A stretch of DNA of 64,000 bases from Natronoarchaeum mannanilyticum (lineage in GTDB: Archaea; Halobacteriota; Halobacteria; Halobacteriales; Natronoarchaeaceae): assembly GCF_039522665.1 (NCBI RefSeq), contig NZ_BAAADV010000001.1, positions 1,135,226 through 1,199,225 on the forward strand, given 5' to 3'. The position numbers were made by a program, and so were the translations under genes. This document shows positions 35,011 through 44,269 of this stretch, piece after piece. Every line of letters starts with the position of its first letter. The stretch's first letter is position 1. The notes under the pieces were generated by a model that made no database searches, was not told the origin of the DNA, and saw nothing but the letters and a program-made list of their open reading frames with translations.

Positions 35011-35774
35011 TCGAGACGCGCGAACTGGTCTGCCGGTACGGCGACGCGACGGCGCTCGACGGCGTCTCGCTCCGGATCGCTGACGGCGAGTTCGTCGTGC
35101 TGGCGGGCGCCAACGGCAGCGGCAAGACGACGCTCGTCCGGCAGTTCAACGGGCTAGAGACGCCCGACGAGGGCGAGGTGTTCGTCGACGGGACGCCTGT
35201 GGCCGACGATCTGGTGGGCGCGCGCAGGCGCGTGGGGATGGTGTTCCAGAACCCGCGCGACCAGTTCGTCGCCGCGACGGTCGGCGAGGACGTCGCGTTC
35301 GGGCCCCGGAATCTGGGGCTGTCGGAGAACGAGATCGAGCGACGGGTGGGCGACGCGCTGACGGCGGTCGGCATGGAAGGTCGAGGGGACGAGCGGATCG
35401 ATCGACTCTCGGGCGGCGAGCATGAGCGCGTCGCGATCGCCGGCGCGCTGGCGATGGAGCCCGATCACCTGGTGCTCGACGAGCCGTTTACCGGGCTGGA
35501 CGAACCGGCTCGATTGTCGGTGCTCGATCGCCTGTCGGAGCTCAGCGCGGAGGGTGTCGGGTTCGTCGTCGTCACCCACGACCTGCGCGACGTGCTGGCG
35601 CTGGCGGATCGGGTCGTCGCGCTCGCTGACGGGCGAGTTGCAGCCGACGTCGGACTCGATGCGGACGCCGACGCCCAGTCGGCCGCCGCGGTGCGCGACG
35701 CGCTCTCGGGGCTCGGCGTCCGCGTGCCCGGGTCCGAAGCAGATCCGAAAGCGAACGCTGACCGACGATGTTAG
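35007..35774 (+). CDS. bioM: ECF transporter ATP-binding subunit (BioM type)
   Basis: Powers biotin uptake with BioN and BioY. 255 residues: Walker A GANGSGKTT (residues 34-42), Q-loop MVFQNPRDQFVAATVGEDVAFG, signature LSGGEHERVAIAGALAMEPDHLVLDEP with Walker B, and H-loop VVTHDLRD. The signature ends E-H-E-R rather than the common Q-x-Q-R, a minor change. It overlaps bioY by 4 bases and bioN by 7. Confidence 0.94.
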   Translation: MIETRELVCRYGDATALDGVSLRIADGEFVVLAGANGSGKTTLVRQFNGLETPDEGEVFVDGTPVADDLVGARRRVGMVFQNPRDQFVAATVGEDVAFGPRNLGLSENEIERRVGDALTAVGMEGRGDERIDRLSGGEHERVAIAGALAMEPDHLVLDEPFTGLDEPARLSVLDRLSELSAEGVGFVVVTHDLRDVLALADRVVALADGRVAADVGLDADADAQSAAAVRDALSGLGVRVPGSEADPKANADRRC

Positions 35775-36472
35775 CCTACGAGCCCGGCGACTCGCCGGCA
35801 CACCGGCTGGATCCGCGGACGAAGCTCGCCGCCCAGTTCGGGTTCGCGATCGCGGCGTTCGGCCACGGCGGGCCCGAGGCGCTGGCGCTGCTCACTGCGG
35901 TCGCGCTGGCGGCGCCGGCGAGCGCGGGGCTGTCCCCGTTCCGGGCGCTCGCGGCGTTTCGATTCGTGCTCGTGATTCTGCTCGTCGCGCCGCTGGTCGC
36001 CGCCGCGACGCTCGGGCCGCCGTGGCTCGACGTCTCTGCCGGCGCGGCGTCCGCGCTGGCGAGCTATCGGGTCCTGCTCGTCTTGCTCGTCAGCGCGGCG
36101 TACGTCGCGTCGACGCCGGCCCGCGACTCGCGGACGGCGATCCAGTGGCTCCTGCCGGGGCGGATCGGCGTCACGCTCGGCGTCGGCGTCGGGCTCGTGT
36201 TCCGCTTTTTCCCAGTGTTGCTGAGCGATCTTCGCTCGATCCGCGACGCGATGGCCGCCCGGGGCGGCGATCGGGGCTCGTTCGTCGAGCGCGCGCGGCG
36301 CATCGGCGTCCGCGGCGTCGACCGGACGTTCCGACGTGCTGATCGACTTGCGGTGGCGCTCCAGGCCCGGTGTTTCGCGTGGAACCCGACCCTGCCGACG
36401 CTGTCGTTCGGGACGCGGGACGCGCCGGTGCTGGCGCTCGCGGTCGGGCTGGCGATCTCGCCGCTGCTGTGA
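35768..36472 (+). CDS. bioN: ECF transporter transmembrane subunit (BioN/EcfT type)
   Basis: 234 residues. Starts YEPGDSPAHRLDPRTKLAAQFGFA, the usual EcfT opening, then four to five hydrophobic segments. The coupling region has AMAARGGDRGSFVERARRIGVR, where the A-R-G motif contacts the ATPase. Third gene of the biotin uptake operon. Confidence 0.92.
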   Translation: MLAYEPGDSPAHRLDPRTKLAAQFGFAIAAFGHGGPEALALLTAVALAAPASAGLSPFRALAAFRFVLVILLVAPLVAAATLGPPWLDVSAGAASALASYRVLLVLLVSAAYVASTPARDSRTAIQWLLPGRIGVTLGVGVGLVFRFFPVLLSDLRSIRDAMAARGGDRGSFVERARRIGVRGVDRTFRRADRLAVALQARCFAWNPTLPTLSFGTRDAPVLALAVGLAISPLL

Positions 36473-36672
36473 TCCGGGGTCGCGGCGGGCCGTACGGTTC
36501 TATTGAACGCGAAACGAGTTGTAGATTCGCGCAAGACGTGACGGGGATCGGTGTCGGATTTCGGAGCAAGATTTAACTCGCAGGTGCCCCCGTGATAGTA
36601 CATGATAGATAGTCGTGACCACGATGCACACTCGTGGAGCGGGCCGGCACCGATACGGGAGCGTGATCGGCG

Positions 36673-38853
36673 ATGACACCCAGTGCTGGAGCCGATGGTG
36701 CGCTGATCGTCGCCCAGTCGAGCGGCGACGTGACCCGACCGACGTTCTTCGAGATCGGGCCCGTCGGGAAGGCCATCTTCTACATGCTCGCGGCGGTCGC
36801 GATCTTGATCTTCCTGCACGGCGTCTACGAGCGGTTTTCGCGGTACGCCCGGGGGAGCGACGACCGCCGTGAGCGGCTGGCTGACTTGCCCGGTCGGCTC
36901 GTCGACGCGGTGACGATCGTCGGCTCCAATCGCTACCAGTTCGATCGGGATCTGACGGCGGGCGTGATGCACGCGTTCATCATGTGGGGGTTTCTCACCC
37001 TACTGATCGGGACGACAATTCTCGGCATCGACATGGACTTCTACCGGCCGCTGACCGGCGAATCGTTCTGGGTCGGCGACTTCTACCTGGCGTACTCGTT
37101 CGTGCTGGACGCGATGGGGCTGCTGTTCGTCGTCGGCGTCGGGATGGCGCTGTACAAGCGCTACTGGAAGCGCTCGGAGCGGCTCTGGGGCAAGCACACC
37201 GGACTGGAGGACGACCTGTTCGTCTGGACGCTGTTCGTGCTCGGCGTCGGCGGCTACCTGCTGGAGGGCGTCGGCATCGTCGGGCGCGGGTTCCCCGATC
37301 ACGAGACGATCAGCTTCGTCGGCTACTTCCTCGCGCTCGCGTTCGATGCCGGCGGGCTCTCGGCGGGCGGCGCACAGTCGATCTATCCCGCGGTGTGGTG
37401 GCTCCACTCGCTGCACGCGCTGGCGTTCGTCGCCGCGGTGCCGTACGCCAAACCGTTCCACATGCTGTCCTCGTTCGCCAACGTCGTCGCGCGAGACGAG
37501 GACGCGGGCGCTCGACTCCCCGGCGTTCCGGCGGATCTCGACGCCACGAACGCCGAGTCGCTCGACGACTTCACCTGGAAGGAGCTGCTCGATCAGGACG
37601 CCTGCACGAAGTGCGGCCGCTGCTCGTCGGTCTGTCCGGCGAAGGCGTCAGGTCGACCGCTGGATCCCCGCGACGTGATCCTCGACCTGAAATCCTACCG
37701 GGAGTCGCTGGACGCGGGGGAGACAGAGGAGAAGCCGATTGTTGCAGACGGGGGGGCGAGCGTGATCGACAGCGAAACCATGGAGTCGTGCATGAGCTGC
37801 ATGGCCTGCATGGACGCCTGTCCGGTCGAGATCGAGCACCTCAACTCCTTCACGCGGATGAACCGCCAGCTCACCGACCAGGGCGACGTCGATCCGAACG
37901 TCCAGGACGTGTTTCAGGACGTGATGCAAAAGGGCAACACGTTCGGAGATCCCCAGCGGAATCGCGCCGACTGGGCCGACCCCTTAGAGATCGAGCCGAC
38001 GGACGCCCGGGAGGAGGACGTCGAGTACCTCTGGTACGTCGGCGACTACCCGAGCTTCGACGAGCGCAACAAGAAGGTCGCCCGGTCGCTCGCGAAACTG
38101 TTCGAGGCCGCCGACGTCGAGTGGGGGATCCTGTTCGACGACGAGAAGTACGACGGCAACGACGTCCGCCGGATCGGCGAGGAGTTCCTCTACCTCGAAC
38201 TCGCCGGCCACCACGTCGAGACGTTCGAGGACTGCGAGTTCGAGAAGATCGTCTGCACCGATCCGCACTCCTACAATACGATGAAAAACGAGTACCCCGA
38301 ACTCGAGTTCGAGGAGTTCGCGGACGATCCGATGATGCCGTTCGACTACGACGAGCGGTGGAACGACGACGGCGAGATCGACGTGTTCCACTGGACGCAG
38401 GTCGTCGAGGAACTGGTCGAGGAAGGGCGACTCGGGCTCTCCGGCGACGAACTCGACTACACCGTCACCTACCACGACCCCTGCCACCTCGGCCGGTACA
38501 ACGACGAGTACGAGGCGCCCCGCGAACTCGTCCGCGCGACGGGCTGTGAGCTCCACGAGATGCCGCGCAACCGCGACAACTCGTTTTGCTGCGGCGGCGG
38601 CGGGGGCGGCCTCTGGATGGAGTTCGACGAGGAGCCAAAGCCCAGCGAGGAGCGATTGCGGGAGGCGCTGGAGGATACCGACGCGGGCGAGTCGATCGAG
38701 AAGTTCGTCGTCGCCTGTCCGATGTGCATGACGATGTACGAGGACGGCCGCAAGACCGGCGGCTACGAGGACGCGATCGAGATCGTCGACGTGGCAGAGC
38801 TGCTCGTGGAGGCGGTGACCGGGAACGTGCCGGACGAACTGGACGAAAACTGA
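36673..38853 (+). CDS. Membrane Fe-S oxidoreductase with CCG domains (EtfD/HdrDE-like)
   Basis: 726 residues. The N-terminal part holds about six membrane helices of the NarI/HdrE type with histidines that could carry heme b (VMHAFIMWGFLTLL, WWLHSLHALAFV). Two 4Fe-4S sites follow (CTKCGRCSSVCP and CMSCMACMDACP), then two cysteine-rich CCG domains (YHDPCHLGRYN ... FCCGGGGGGLW). Such proteins pass electrons from electron-transfer flavoprotein or other donors to menaquinone. The donor is not visible and no etf gene is adjacent. The transcript may start at GATTTAAC (36568-36575), leaving a leader of roughly 75 bases. Confidence 0.88.
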   Translation: MTPSAGADGALIVAQSSGDVTRPTFFEIGPVGKAIFYMLAAVAILIFLHGVYERFSRYARGSDDRRERLADLPGRLVDAVTIVGSNRYQFDRDLTAGVMHAFIMWGFLTLLIGTTILGIDMDFYRPLTGESFWVGDFYLAYSFVLDAMGLLFVVGVGMALYKRYWKRSERLWGKHTGLEDDLFVWTLFVLGVGGYLLEGVGIVGRGFPDHETISFVGYFLALAFDAGGLSAGGAQSIYPAVWWLHSLHALAFVAAVPYAKPFHMLSSFANVVARDEDAGARLPGVPADLDATNAESLDDFTWKELLDQDACTKCGRCSSVCPAKASGRPLDPRDVILDLKSYRESLDAGETEEKPIVADGGASVIDSETMESCMSCMACMDACPVEIEHLNSFTRMNRQLTDQGDVDPNVQDVFQDVMQKGNTFGDPQRNRADWADPLEIEPTDAREEDVEYLWYVGDYPSFDERNKKVARSLAKLFEAADVEWGILFDDEKYDGNDVRRIGEEFLYLELAGHHVETFEDCEFEKIVCTDPHSYNTMKNEYPELEFEEFADDPMMPFDYDERWNDDGEIDVFHWTQVVEELVEEGRLGLSGDELDYTVTYHDPCHLGRYNDEYEAPRELVRATGCELHEMPRNRDNSFCCGGGGGGLWMEFDEEPKPSEERLREALEDTDAGESIEKFVVACPMCMTMYEDGRKTGGYEDAIEIVDVAELLVEAVTGNVPDELDEN

Positions 38854-38897
38854 CCCGACCAGGGTCGGATGCAGTCGTTTCTACTCGAAGCGGATCG

Positions 38898-39009
38898 CCT
38901 CCACTCGAAGCGGAGGGGTTCGAGGATCGTACGGATACGAACGGCTACGAACTAGTTCGAACGAAAACGAGAAGATCCGTACACCGCGTTCCAAAGGAAA
39001 GGGAGGGGT
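38898..39009 (+). other. Two ORB-like elements in the gap before oapC
   Basis: Matches to the motif GTTCCA-N3-GAAA-N3-AGGGGT occur at 38898-38919 (CCTCCA, GAAG, AGGGGT) and 38988-39009 (GTTCCA, GAAA, AGGGGT, perfect at all fixed positions). They lie in the 212-bp convergent gap between the Fe-S oxidoreductase and oapC, about 2.6-2.7 kb from the origin core. A shorter direct repeat ACTCGAAGCGGA occurs at 38883-38894 and 38903-38914. Confidence 0.55.
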
Positions 39010-39065
39010 TCGGTCGCAGTTTCGAAAGTAGAGAGACGAACCGGAGCCCCGCTATCGCGGGGGAG

Positions 39066-40217
39066 CTACTCCCCGTCGCGCCAGGCGTCGGGGACCTCGA
39101 TGGCGTAGCGACCGTCCTCCATCAGCGAGATGATGTACTCGTCGCGGTCGTACAGCTCCATCAGGTTGAGCTCGTATTCGCCCGGCCGGACGATCTTGAT
39201 GCTCTCGAACTGCTCGTTGAGCTCCTGACGGAGCGCCTCCAGATCTGGCTGCTCGTCGTCGGGCGTCCCGACGACTTCGCCGTTGTCGGCGTCCGGCGGC
39301 GTCCCGCTCCGGTCGCCGTCGATCGGGTGGTCAGACGTATCGGATCCGCCGGCAGCGGTGCCGTCCGCCGTGGCGGCGTCCGCCGTATCGTCGGCCGGGA
39401 GGTCGTTCGGGTCGACGACATCCGACCGGGCGCTAGCCTGCGCGACGTCCTCGGACGAGGAGGACGGAGACGTGTCAGCGTCGTTTCCGGGCGTGCGCGT
39501 CAAATCGTCGTCCGAAGGAGTCGGGCGGTCGTCCGGTCGGGACTGGCGGGACGGGCGGTCGTCCGGTCGGGACGGGTGATCGCCCGATCGAGTCGGATCG
39601 TCGGTGGGGTCGCGACTGCCGACGTCCGGCCAGTCGCCGGTCGATTCGATGTTCGACCGCCCGGCGTCGGCGTCTTCGCGAGCGTCAGCGAGCGAAGGTT
39701 CGGAAGCCCCGAGAGGGCTTCCGGTGTCCTGGCGAGGCGAAGCCGAGCCAGGGCTCGCGGAGCTTCGTTCCGCGGCGTCCGATCCGGCTCGGTCGTCGGC
39801 GGACGCTGACGTGGCGTCTCTGGTAGATGCCGACGCCGCATTCTCGGCGGATGCCGACGCGTCGTCTTCTGTGGATGCGTCGTCGGCGGCGGATGCCGTT
39901 GCGGCGTCCTCCGCGCTCGAGGAGTCGCCGCGTCCGACCCAGTCGCTGACGGTCTGTTTCGCCTGGGAGACCGTTCCGCTGACGCCGGAATCGGACGAGC
40001 TGTCGGAGTCCGACGCTTCGTTCGACGCCGACGCGTCCGCGGTGCTGTCGGACGCCGCGGTGGCGTCTGCCGACCCGGCCGATGTGTTGGCGCCGACGGA
40101 ACCGCCGCCGGACGGCTCGAACTGGAACTTGTTGCCCCCGCAGTCCGGACAGCCCGACAGCATCTCCTTGGAGCCGTCGGGGAACGTCCGGCCGCAGTTC
40201 GTGCACTGGTGAGGCAT
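39066..40217 (-). CDS. oapC: Origin-associated protein OapC, zinc-ribbon with long linker
   Basis: 383 residues. N-terminal zinc ribbon (CTNCGRTF ... CPDCGG, residues 5-26). A roughly 270-residue low-complexity stretch of Asp/Ser/Ala/Thr follows (repeats of DDRPSR and SASA). The compact C-terminal domain is LRQELNEQFESIKIVRPGEYELNLMELYDRDEYIISLMEDGRYAIEVPD. The gene set oapA-oapB-oapC beside orc1 is the known haloarchaeal origin neighbourhood. The ATG overlaps the oapB stop by one base (TAATG). Confidence 0.88.
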   Translation of the reverse strand: MPHQCTNCGRTFPDGSKEMLSGCPDCGGNKFQFEPSGGGSVGANTSAGSADATAASDSTADASASNEASDSDSSSDSGVSGTVSQAKQTVSDWVGRGDSSSAEDAATASAADDASTEDDASASAENAASASTRDATSASADDRAGSDAAERSSASPGSASPRQDTGSPLGASEPSLADAREDADAGRSNIESTGDWPDVGSRDPTDDPTRSGDHPSRPDDRPSRQSRPDDRPTPSDDDLTRTPGNDADTSPSSSSEDVAQASARSDVVDPNDLPADDTADAATADGTAAGGSDTSDHPIDGDRSGTPPDADNGEVVGTPDDEQPDLEALRQELNEQFESIKIVRPGEYELNLMELYDRDEYIISLMEDGRYAIEVPDAWRDGE

Positions 40218-40609
40218 TACTGGCGGGAGACGAGCGCGCTGATCAGCGTTTCGTCCTTGTGGAGCGTCTCGATCTGGTTGGCCGGGCCGATCACTGTCAG
40301 CTTCGAGGTGTCCTCCTTGCCCATCAGGCGACCGAACAGCCCCTGACTGTCGGTGTCCGAGCGCGGGTACGTCTCGATCTCGATCCCGTTGAAGTCCTCG
40401 GGATCGGCGGGGGTGATCTCGGTCATCGTCACCTCGATGAGCTTCGACTCCTCGTCGGGCGAGAGCCCCTGTTCGAGGATGACGATGTTGCCGTCCCGGA
40501 CGCCGTCTAAGATCATCCGGATCTTCTCCATGCTCGTCATCCCCTCCATCCGTTCGCCGCTTATCAGGTCGATCTGGACCCCGTCGGCGGGTTCTTTCAC
40601 TTCCGGCAT
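40217..40609 (-). CDS. oapB: Origin-associated protein OapB (DUF2073)
   Basis: 130 residues: VQIDLISGERMEGMTSMEKIRMILDGVRDGNIVILEQGLSPDEESKLIEVTMTEI, then a loop and LTVIGPANQIETLHKDETLISALVSRQ. This matches the small archaeal DUF2073 family found next to an Era-like GTPase. Its biochemical role is not known. One base separates it from the oapA stop, so it is in the same operon. Confidence 0.9.
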   Translation of the reverse strand: MPEVKEPADGVQIDLISGERMEGMTSMEKIRMILDGVRDGNIVILEQGLSPDEESKLIEVTMTEITPADPEDFNGIEIETYPRSDTDSQGLFGRLMGKEDTSKLTVIGPANQIETLHKDETLISALVSRQ

Positions 40610-40610
40610 G

Positions 40611-41252
40611 TTATCCGAAGTACTCCGCGATCTTGTCGTACACTTCGTCCATGTTGTCGCCCTCCAGCGCCGAGAGCTCGACCGTCTCGTGCTGCGGGAA
40701 GGCGTTCGCGATCTGCTGGACGCTCGAATCCTCCAGGTCGATCTTGTTCGCGAAGATCAACACCGGCAGGTCCTGGCTCTCGATGATGCCGACCAGCATG
40801 GTGTTGACCTGCGTGAACGGATCCTGCGTGCTGTCTAACACGTAGATCACGCCGTCGACGTCCTCGCGGAGCCAGTGCATCGCCTCGGCGACGCCTTCGG
40901 TGGCTTCGCGAGATCGTCGCACGGCGTCGTCCTCTTCCATGTCGTAGTCGAGGAACTCCTCGTAGTCGACCTTCGTCGTCACGCCCGGCGTGTCGACGAT
41001 GTCGATGGTCACCGAGCGGCCGTTGCGTTCGATCTCGACGTTCTCCTTGCGGCGCGCGCGGCGCGTCTCGTGTGGCACGTGGCTCTCGGGGCCGACGGCG
41101 TCGCCGGTCCAGTCCCGGGCGATCCGGTTGGCCAGCGTCGTCTTGCCCGCGTTGGGCGGCCCGTAGATGCCGATCCGCTTCTGTTCGTCGTCGGAGAAGA
41201 GTCGGTCCGTCACCCGCGATATACTATCTTTGAGTCCTGTGAACAGTCCCAT
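40611..41252 (-). CDS. oapA: Era-like GTPase OapA
   Basis: 213 residues. G1 GPPNAGKTTLANRI, G3 DTPG (in VTIDIVDTPGVTTKV), G4 ANKIDLED and a G5-like SALEGDN make a complete GTPase. The opening MGLFTGLKDSISRVTDRLFSDDEQKRIGIYG is typical of the group. It may act in origin licensing or ribosome-linked control; this is not settled. ATG 41252 is preferred: GGTGA sits about 5-10 bases upstream. A TATA-like CTTAAGTAG near 41311-41319 supplies the promoter, on the origin side. Confidence 0.88.
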   Translation of the reverse strand: MGLFTGLKDSISRVTDRLFSDDEQKRIGIYGPPNAGKTTLANRIARDWTGDAVGPESHVPHETRRARRKENVEIERNGRSVTIDIVDTPGVTTKVDYEEFLDYDMEEDDAVRRSREATEGVAEAMHWLREDVDGVIYVLDSTQDPFTQVNTMLVGIIESQDLPVLIFANKIDLEDSSVQQIANAFPQHETVELSALEGDNMDEVYDKIAEYFG

Positions 41253-41566
41253 CCTGTCACCCCGCACCCGCGCGTGGGCTAGGTGCTATGGCGGACAAGG
41301 AGCCCCATGCTACTTAAGCCTACGTCAGACACCCATATTATTGGATACACTTGCGCCGCTGATTGTTTTTCGTTGCTACTTGCTCGAATCAGTGCACGGA
41401 CGGTGGGCAGCCGTTCTACGTCGGCTGTGCTGTCCCGCCACGAGACCGATGGGACAGGCTCAGTGTCGTAGATAGCGAGAACCCGTAAAGTGAGTCACCG
41501 GTCATCGAGATGCTCGTGGCGTGTTACCAGGCAGCTTGATCGGGAGCTCGTCCGCCCGTGGTGAGG

Positions 41567-41597
41567 CCCCCACCCCTTCGTTTCGTGTGGAACACGA
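41567..41597 (-). repeat. Origin recognition box, left copy
   Basis: Read on the minus strand it holds the palindromic core TCGTGT-TCC-ACACGA, then AACGAAGGGGTGGGGG. All 31 bases match the right copy at 41802-41832 in the opposite orientation. Orc1/Cdc6 proteins bind such elements through a winged helix and AAA+ contacts. Confidence 0.88.
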
Positions 41598-41670
41598 GAA
41601 GGGCGGGTGGGGAGGGGCCGTCTGGCGGGAGAAATCACGTCACCGGTTCGCACGTTTCCTGCGTTTGTCT

Positions 41671-41765
41671 AGTTTATAACTAGATGAATACATACGATAC
41701 TAGCTATCTCTCTAGTTTGCGGATACTGTTTCTGAGCAGAGGTGATAAAGATTCGGCTAGCTAGA
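41671..41765. other. Probable DNA unwinding element of the origin
   Basis: An AT-rich island in very GC-rich DNA, with short repeats of CTAG-containing words (GTTTATAACTAG, TACTAGCTATC, TCTCTAGTTTG, GGCTAGCTAG). It lies midway between the two inverted ORBs. Confidence 0.72.
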
Positions 41766-41801
41766 AGCCTTGCTGGATCTCTCATCCCCTCCCCGGTCAT
41801 T

Positions 41802-41832
41802 TCGTGTTCCACACGAAACGAAGGGGTGGGGG
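41802..41832 (+). repeat. Origin recognition box, right copy
   Basis: Same 31-bp sequence as the left copy, reading forward, with two more G residues after the end. The pair face outward G-runs on either side of the AT-rich core. Confidence 0.88.
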
Positions 41833-41855
41833 GGTTCGGGCCGTTCCCGCCACAA

Positions 41856-42016
41856 CCCCCCCCATTTCAGGTGGACGCCTCCCCCCGCGAGTCGTCAGTT
41901 CGAACTTCACCGGATCGCGATCGCGAACTGCTCGTCGAGTTCGATGACATATCGTCAAAATCCAGAGGGTCGGTAGACCAGGTGTTCGGTGCAACCCCTC
42001 CGTTTCGACTGGAGAT
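41856..42016 (-). repeat. Two further ORB-like sites in the origin
   Basis: On the minus strand, 41856-41877 reads CGTCCA-CCT-GAAA-TGG-GGGGGG and 41995-42016 reads TCTCCA-GTC-GAAA-CGG-AGGGGT. Both keep the spacing of the main ORBs. Confidence 0.6.
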
Positions 42017-42485
42017 CCGCAGTACGACTTCCGAAACGTGCTCGCCACCAGCTCTCCAACCGGTCTCATCACGACGCCGCCGATGCTGAAGCGGAACGAT
42101 ACTAAAACAGAATGACTTGTTGTCCGTTCGCTCTTTTCCGACGAGATGCACCTGATCGAAACTCGGCGTTCATCGTCCGAAGGTCGATCCCCAGCGGACA
42201 TCCGAATCAGGTGACGATCGGCCCCGGCCAGACGATCAAACGACTGGCCAGTCGTGGGTCCCGAGGACATCCCAGTCGTCGAAGATACGAGCACGCCCCG
42301 CACGGCCGCGTTCGAACCCCTAGCCCGAGCTTTCCCGTCGTACGATACGGACTAGAGGGAAGAATTTAAGACCCTCGTCGACCTTTGCTTCGTCTGCATC
42401 AACTGGACGCACCCGATAGCATTCCGACGCGTATTTACGCTCGTCACGTCGTGTGACGCCGGTTTCGCAGTCTCCGTGGGTGTCC

Positions 42486-42507
42486 GTTCCAGGCGAAACA
42501 GAGGGGT
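42486..42507 (+). repeat. ORB-like site just before orc1
   Basis: GTTCCA-GGC-GAAA-CAG-AGGGGT, a full match at the fixed positions, lies 15 bases before the orc1 start codon. Orc1 bound here could also control its own gene. Confidence 0.68.
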
Positions 42508-42521
42508 AGAACGATTCACAG

Positions 42522-44012
42522 ATGGCCGACAACGACACCACTCCCGACGACGCTCCGGACCCCGGCGATAGCCCGCGGTCGTTCGACGTCGACCTCGACG
42601 AAGTCGTCCTCGACGACGAGGAGGAAGACAGTCAGGGGCTGTTCGACGATCTGCTCGACAGCGAACCGATCTTCGAGAACAAGGAGGTTCTGCGACCGTC
42701 GTACACGCCCCACGAGCTTCCGCACCGCAAAGAGCAGATCAACAAGATGGCGACGATCCTCGTCGCCGCGCTCCGGGGCGAGACGCCCTCGAACATACTC
42801 ATCTACGGGAAGACAGGGACGGGCAAGACCGCGAGCGCGAAGTTCGTCAGTCAGGAACTCGAGAGCACCTCGGAGAAGTACCAGGTCCCCTGCAACGTCG
42901 AGTACATCAACTGCGAGGTGACCGACACCCAGTACCGCGTGCTCGCGCAACTGGCCAACAAGTTCATCGAAAAGAACGAGGCGTTCGTCGACGAGCGCCT
43001 CGGCGAACTCCGGGATCTGCGCGACGCCGCCGAGGACGACCGATCGGCGCTCGACGACGCCGAGTTCGCCACGGTCGAGGCCGTCGAGGACCGGATCGAC
43101 GAACTGGTCGACGACCGCGAGGAGATGGAGCAGGTGCCGATGACGGGGTGGCCGACCGACCGCGTGTACAGCGTCTTCTTCGACGCCGTCGACTACCGCG
43201 AGCGCGTCGTCGTGATCATGCTCGACGAGATCGACAAGCTCGTCGAGAAGTCGGGCGACGACACCCTCTACAATCTCTCGCGGATGAACTCCGAGCTCGA
43301 CAACTCGCGCGTGTCGATCATGGGGATCAGCAACGACCTGAAGTTCACCGACTTCCTCGACCCCCGCGTCAAGTCCAGCCTCGGCGAGGAGGAGATCGTG
43401 TTCCCGCCGTACGACGCAAACCAGCTGCGCGACATCCTCCAGCACCGCTCGGACGTGGCGTTCAAGGTCGACGCGCTGACCGACGACGTGATCCCGCTGT
43501 GTGCCGCCTTCGCCGCCCAGGAACACGGGGACGCGCGACGTGCGCTCGATCTCCTCAGGACCGCCGGCGAGCTCGCCGAGCGCGACCAGTCCGAGAAAGT
43601 TCTCGAGGAGCACGTCCGACAGGCCCAGGACAAGATCGAGCTCGACCGCGTCGTCGAGGTCGTCCGCACACTCCCGACCCAGTCGAAGCTCGTGCTCTTC
43701 TCGATCATCCTCCTCGAGAAGAACGGCGTCCACAACGTCAACACCGGCGAGGTGTACAACATCTACAAGACGCTCTGCGAGGAGATCGACGCCGACGTGC
43801 TCACCCAGCGCCGCGTCACCGACCTGATCAGCGAACTCGACATGCTCGGCATCGTCAACGCCGTCGTCGTCTCGAAGGGCCGGTACGGCCGCACCAAGGA
43901 GATCAGCCTCTCGGTCCCGATCGACGAGACCGAGGCCGTGTTGCTATCGGACTCCCGGCTCGGCGCCATCGAGGACGTCCAGCCGTTCGTTCAGGCGCGC
44001 TTCGACAACTGA
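42522..44012 (+). CDS. orc1: Origin recognition protein Orc1/Cdc6
   Basis: Initiator that binds ORBs and recruits MCM. 496 residues. Acidic N-terminus, then AAA+ core with Walker A GKTGTGKTAS, Walker B VIMLDEIDKLVEKSGDDTLY, sensor I-like IMGISNDLKF and initiator segments GEEEIVFPPYDANQLRDIL. The C-terminal winged helix runs from about LVLFSIILLEKNGVHNVNTGEVY. It is divergent from oapABC across the origin, the arrangement of the main haloarchaeal origin. Confidence 0.97.
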   Translation: MADNDTTPDDAPDPGDSPRSFDVDLDEVVLDDEEEDSQGLFDDLLDSEPIFENKEVLRPSYTPHELPHRKEQINKMATILVAALRGETPSNILIYGKTGTGKTASAKFVSQELESTSEKYQVPCNVEYINCEVTDTQYRVLAQLANKFIEKNEAFVDERLGELRDLRDAAEDDRSALDDAEFATVEAVEDRIDELVDDREEMEQVPMTGWPTDRVYSVFFDAVDYRERVVVIMLDEIDKLVEKSGDDTLYNLSRMNSELDNSRVSIMGISNDLKFTDFLDPRVKSSLGEEEIVFPPYDANQLRDILQHRSDVAFKVDALTDDVIPLCAAFAAQEHGDARRALDLLRTAGELAERDQSEKVLEEHVRQAQDKIELDRVVEVVRTLPTQSKLVLFSIILLEKNGVHNVNTGEVYNIYKTLCEEIDADVLTQRRVTDLISELDMLGIVNAVVVSKGRYGRTKEISLSVPIDETEAVLLSDSRLGAIEDVQPFVQARFDN

Positions 44013-44269
44013 GCCTCGGATCGAGTCCGACAACCGAGCCGCGAACCGAAGCGGCGTCGTCTCGAACTCGTTCACCCCCGATACCGAACCCCCTCGTTTC
44101 TACTCGACACACGTCCCGGAGCGCGCCGGCCTGCACGTTGAGCGCCGGCGCCATTTCGCGGACGACGACGACTCACAGCCGACGGCGTCCGCCCCGTCGG
44201 TCGAATTCGCGCGATCGATCGACGGCGTTTGCCGCCGACTGGCGAGAAGCGTTCAGAAAGCGCCGTCGA

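Larger units (their letters stand above)
41253..42521. other. Chromosomal replication origin (oriC) region
   Basis: This 1.27-kb gene-free stretch between the divergent oapA and orc1 has the form of a haloarchaeal origin. Two inverted 31-bp identical ORBs with G-runs (41567-41597 and 41802-41832) enclose an AT-rich unwinding region (about 41671-41765). Three further ORB-like sites lie between there and orc1 (41856-41877, 41995-42016, 42486-42507). Promoter candidates for orc1 are TATTTACG (42432-42439) and TTTAAG (42365-42370). The 41253-41560 part shows only the oapA promoter. Confidence 0.9.

Noticed and set aside
38866..39065. Extension of plus-strand coding past 38853
   Set aside because: The long plus-strand frame there is out of frame with the Fe-S protein and antisense to oapC.
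41253..42303. Possible genes inside the origin region
   Set aside because: Several short frames exist on both strands, but they have no ribosome sites or protein-like composition and cross the ORBs and the AT-rich core.
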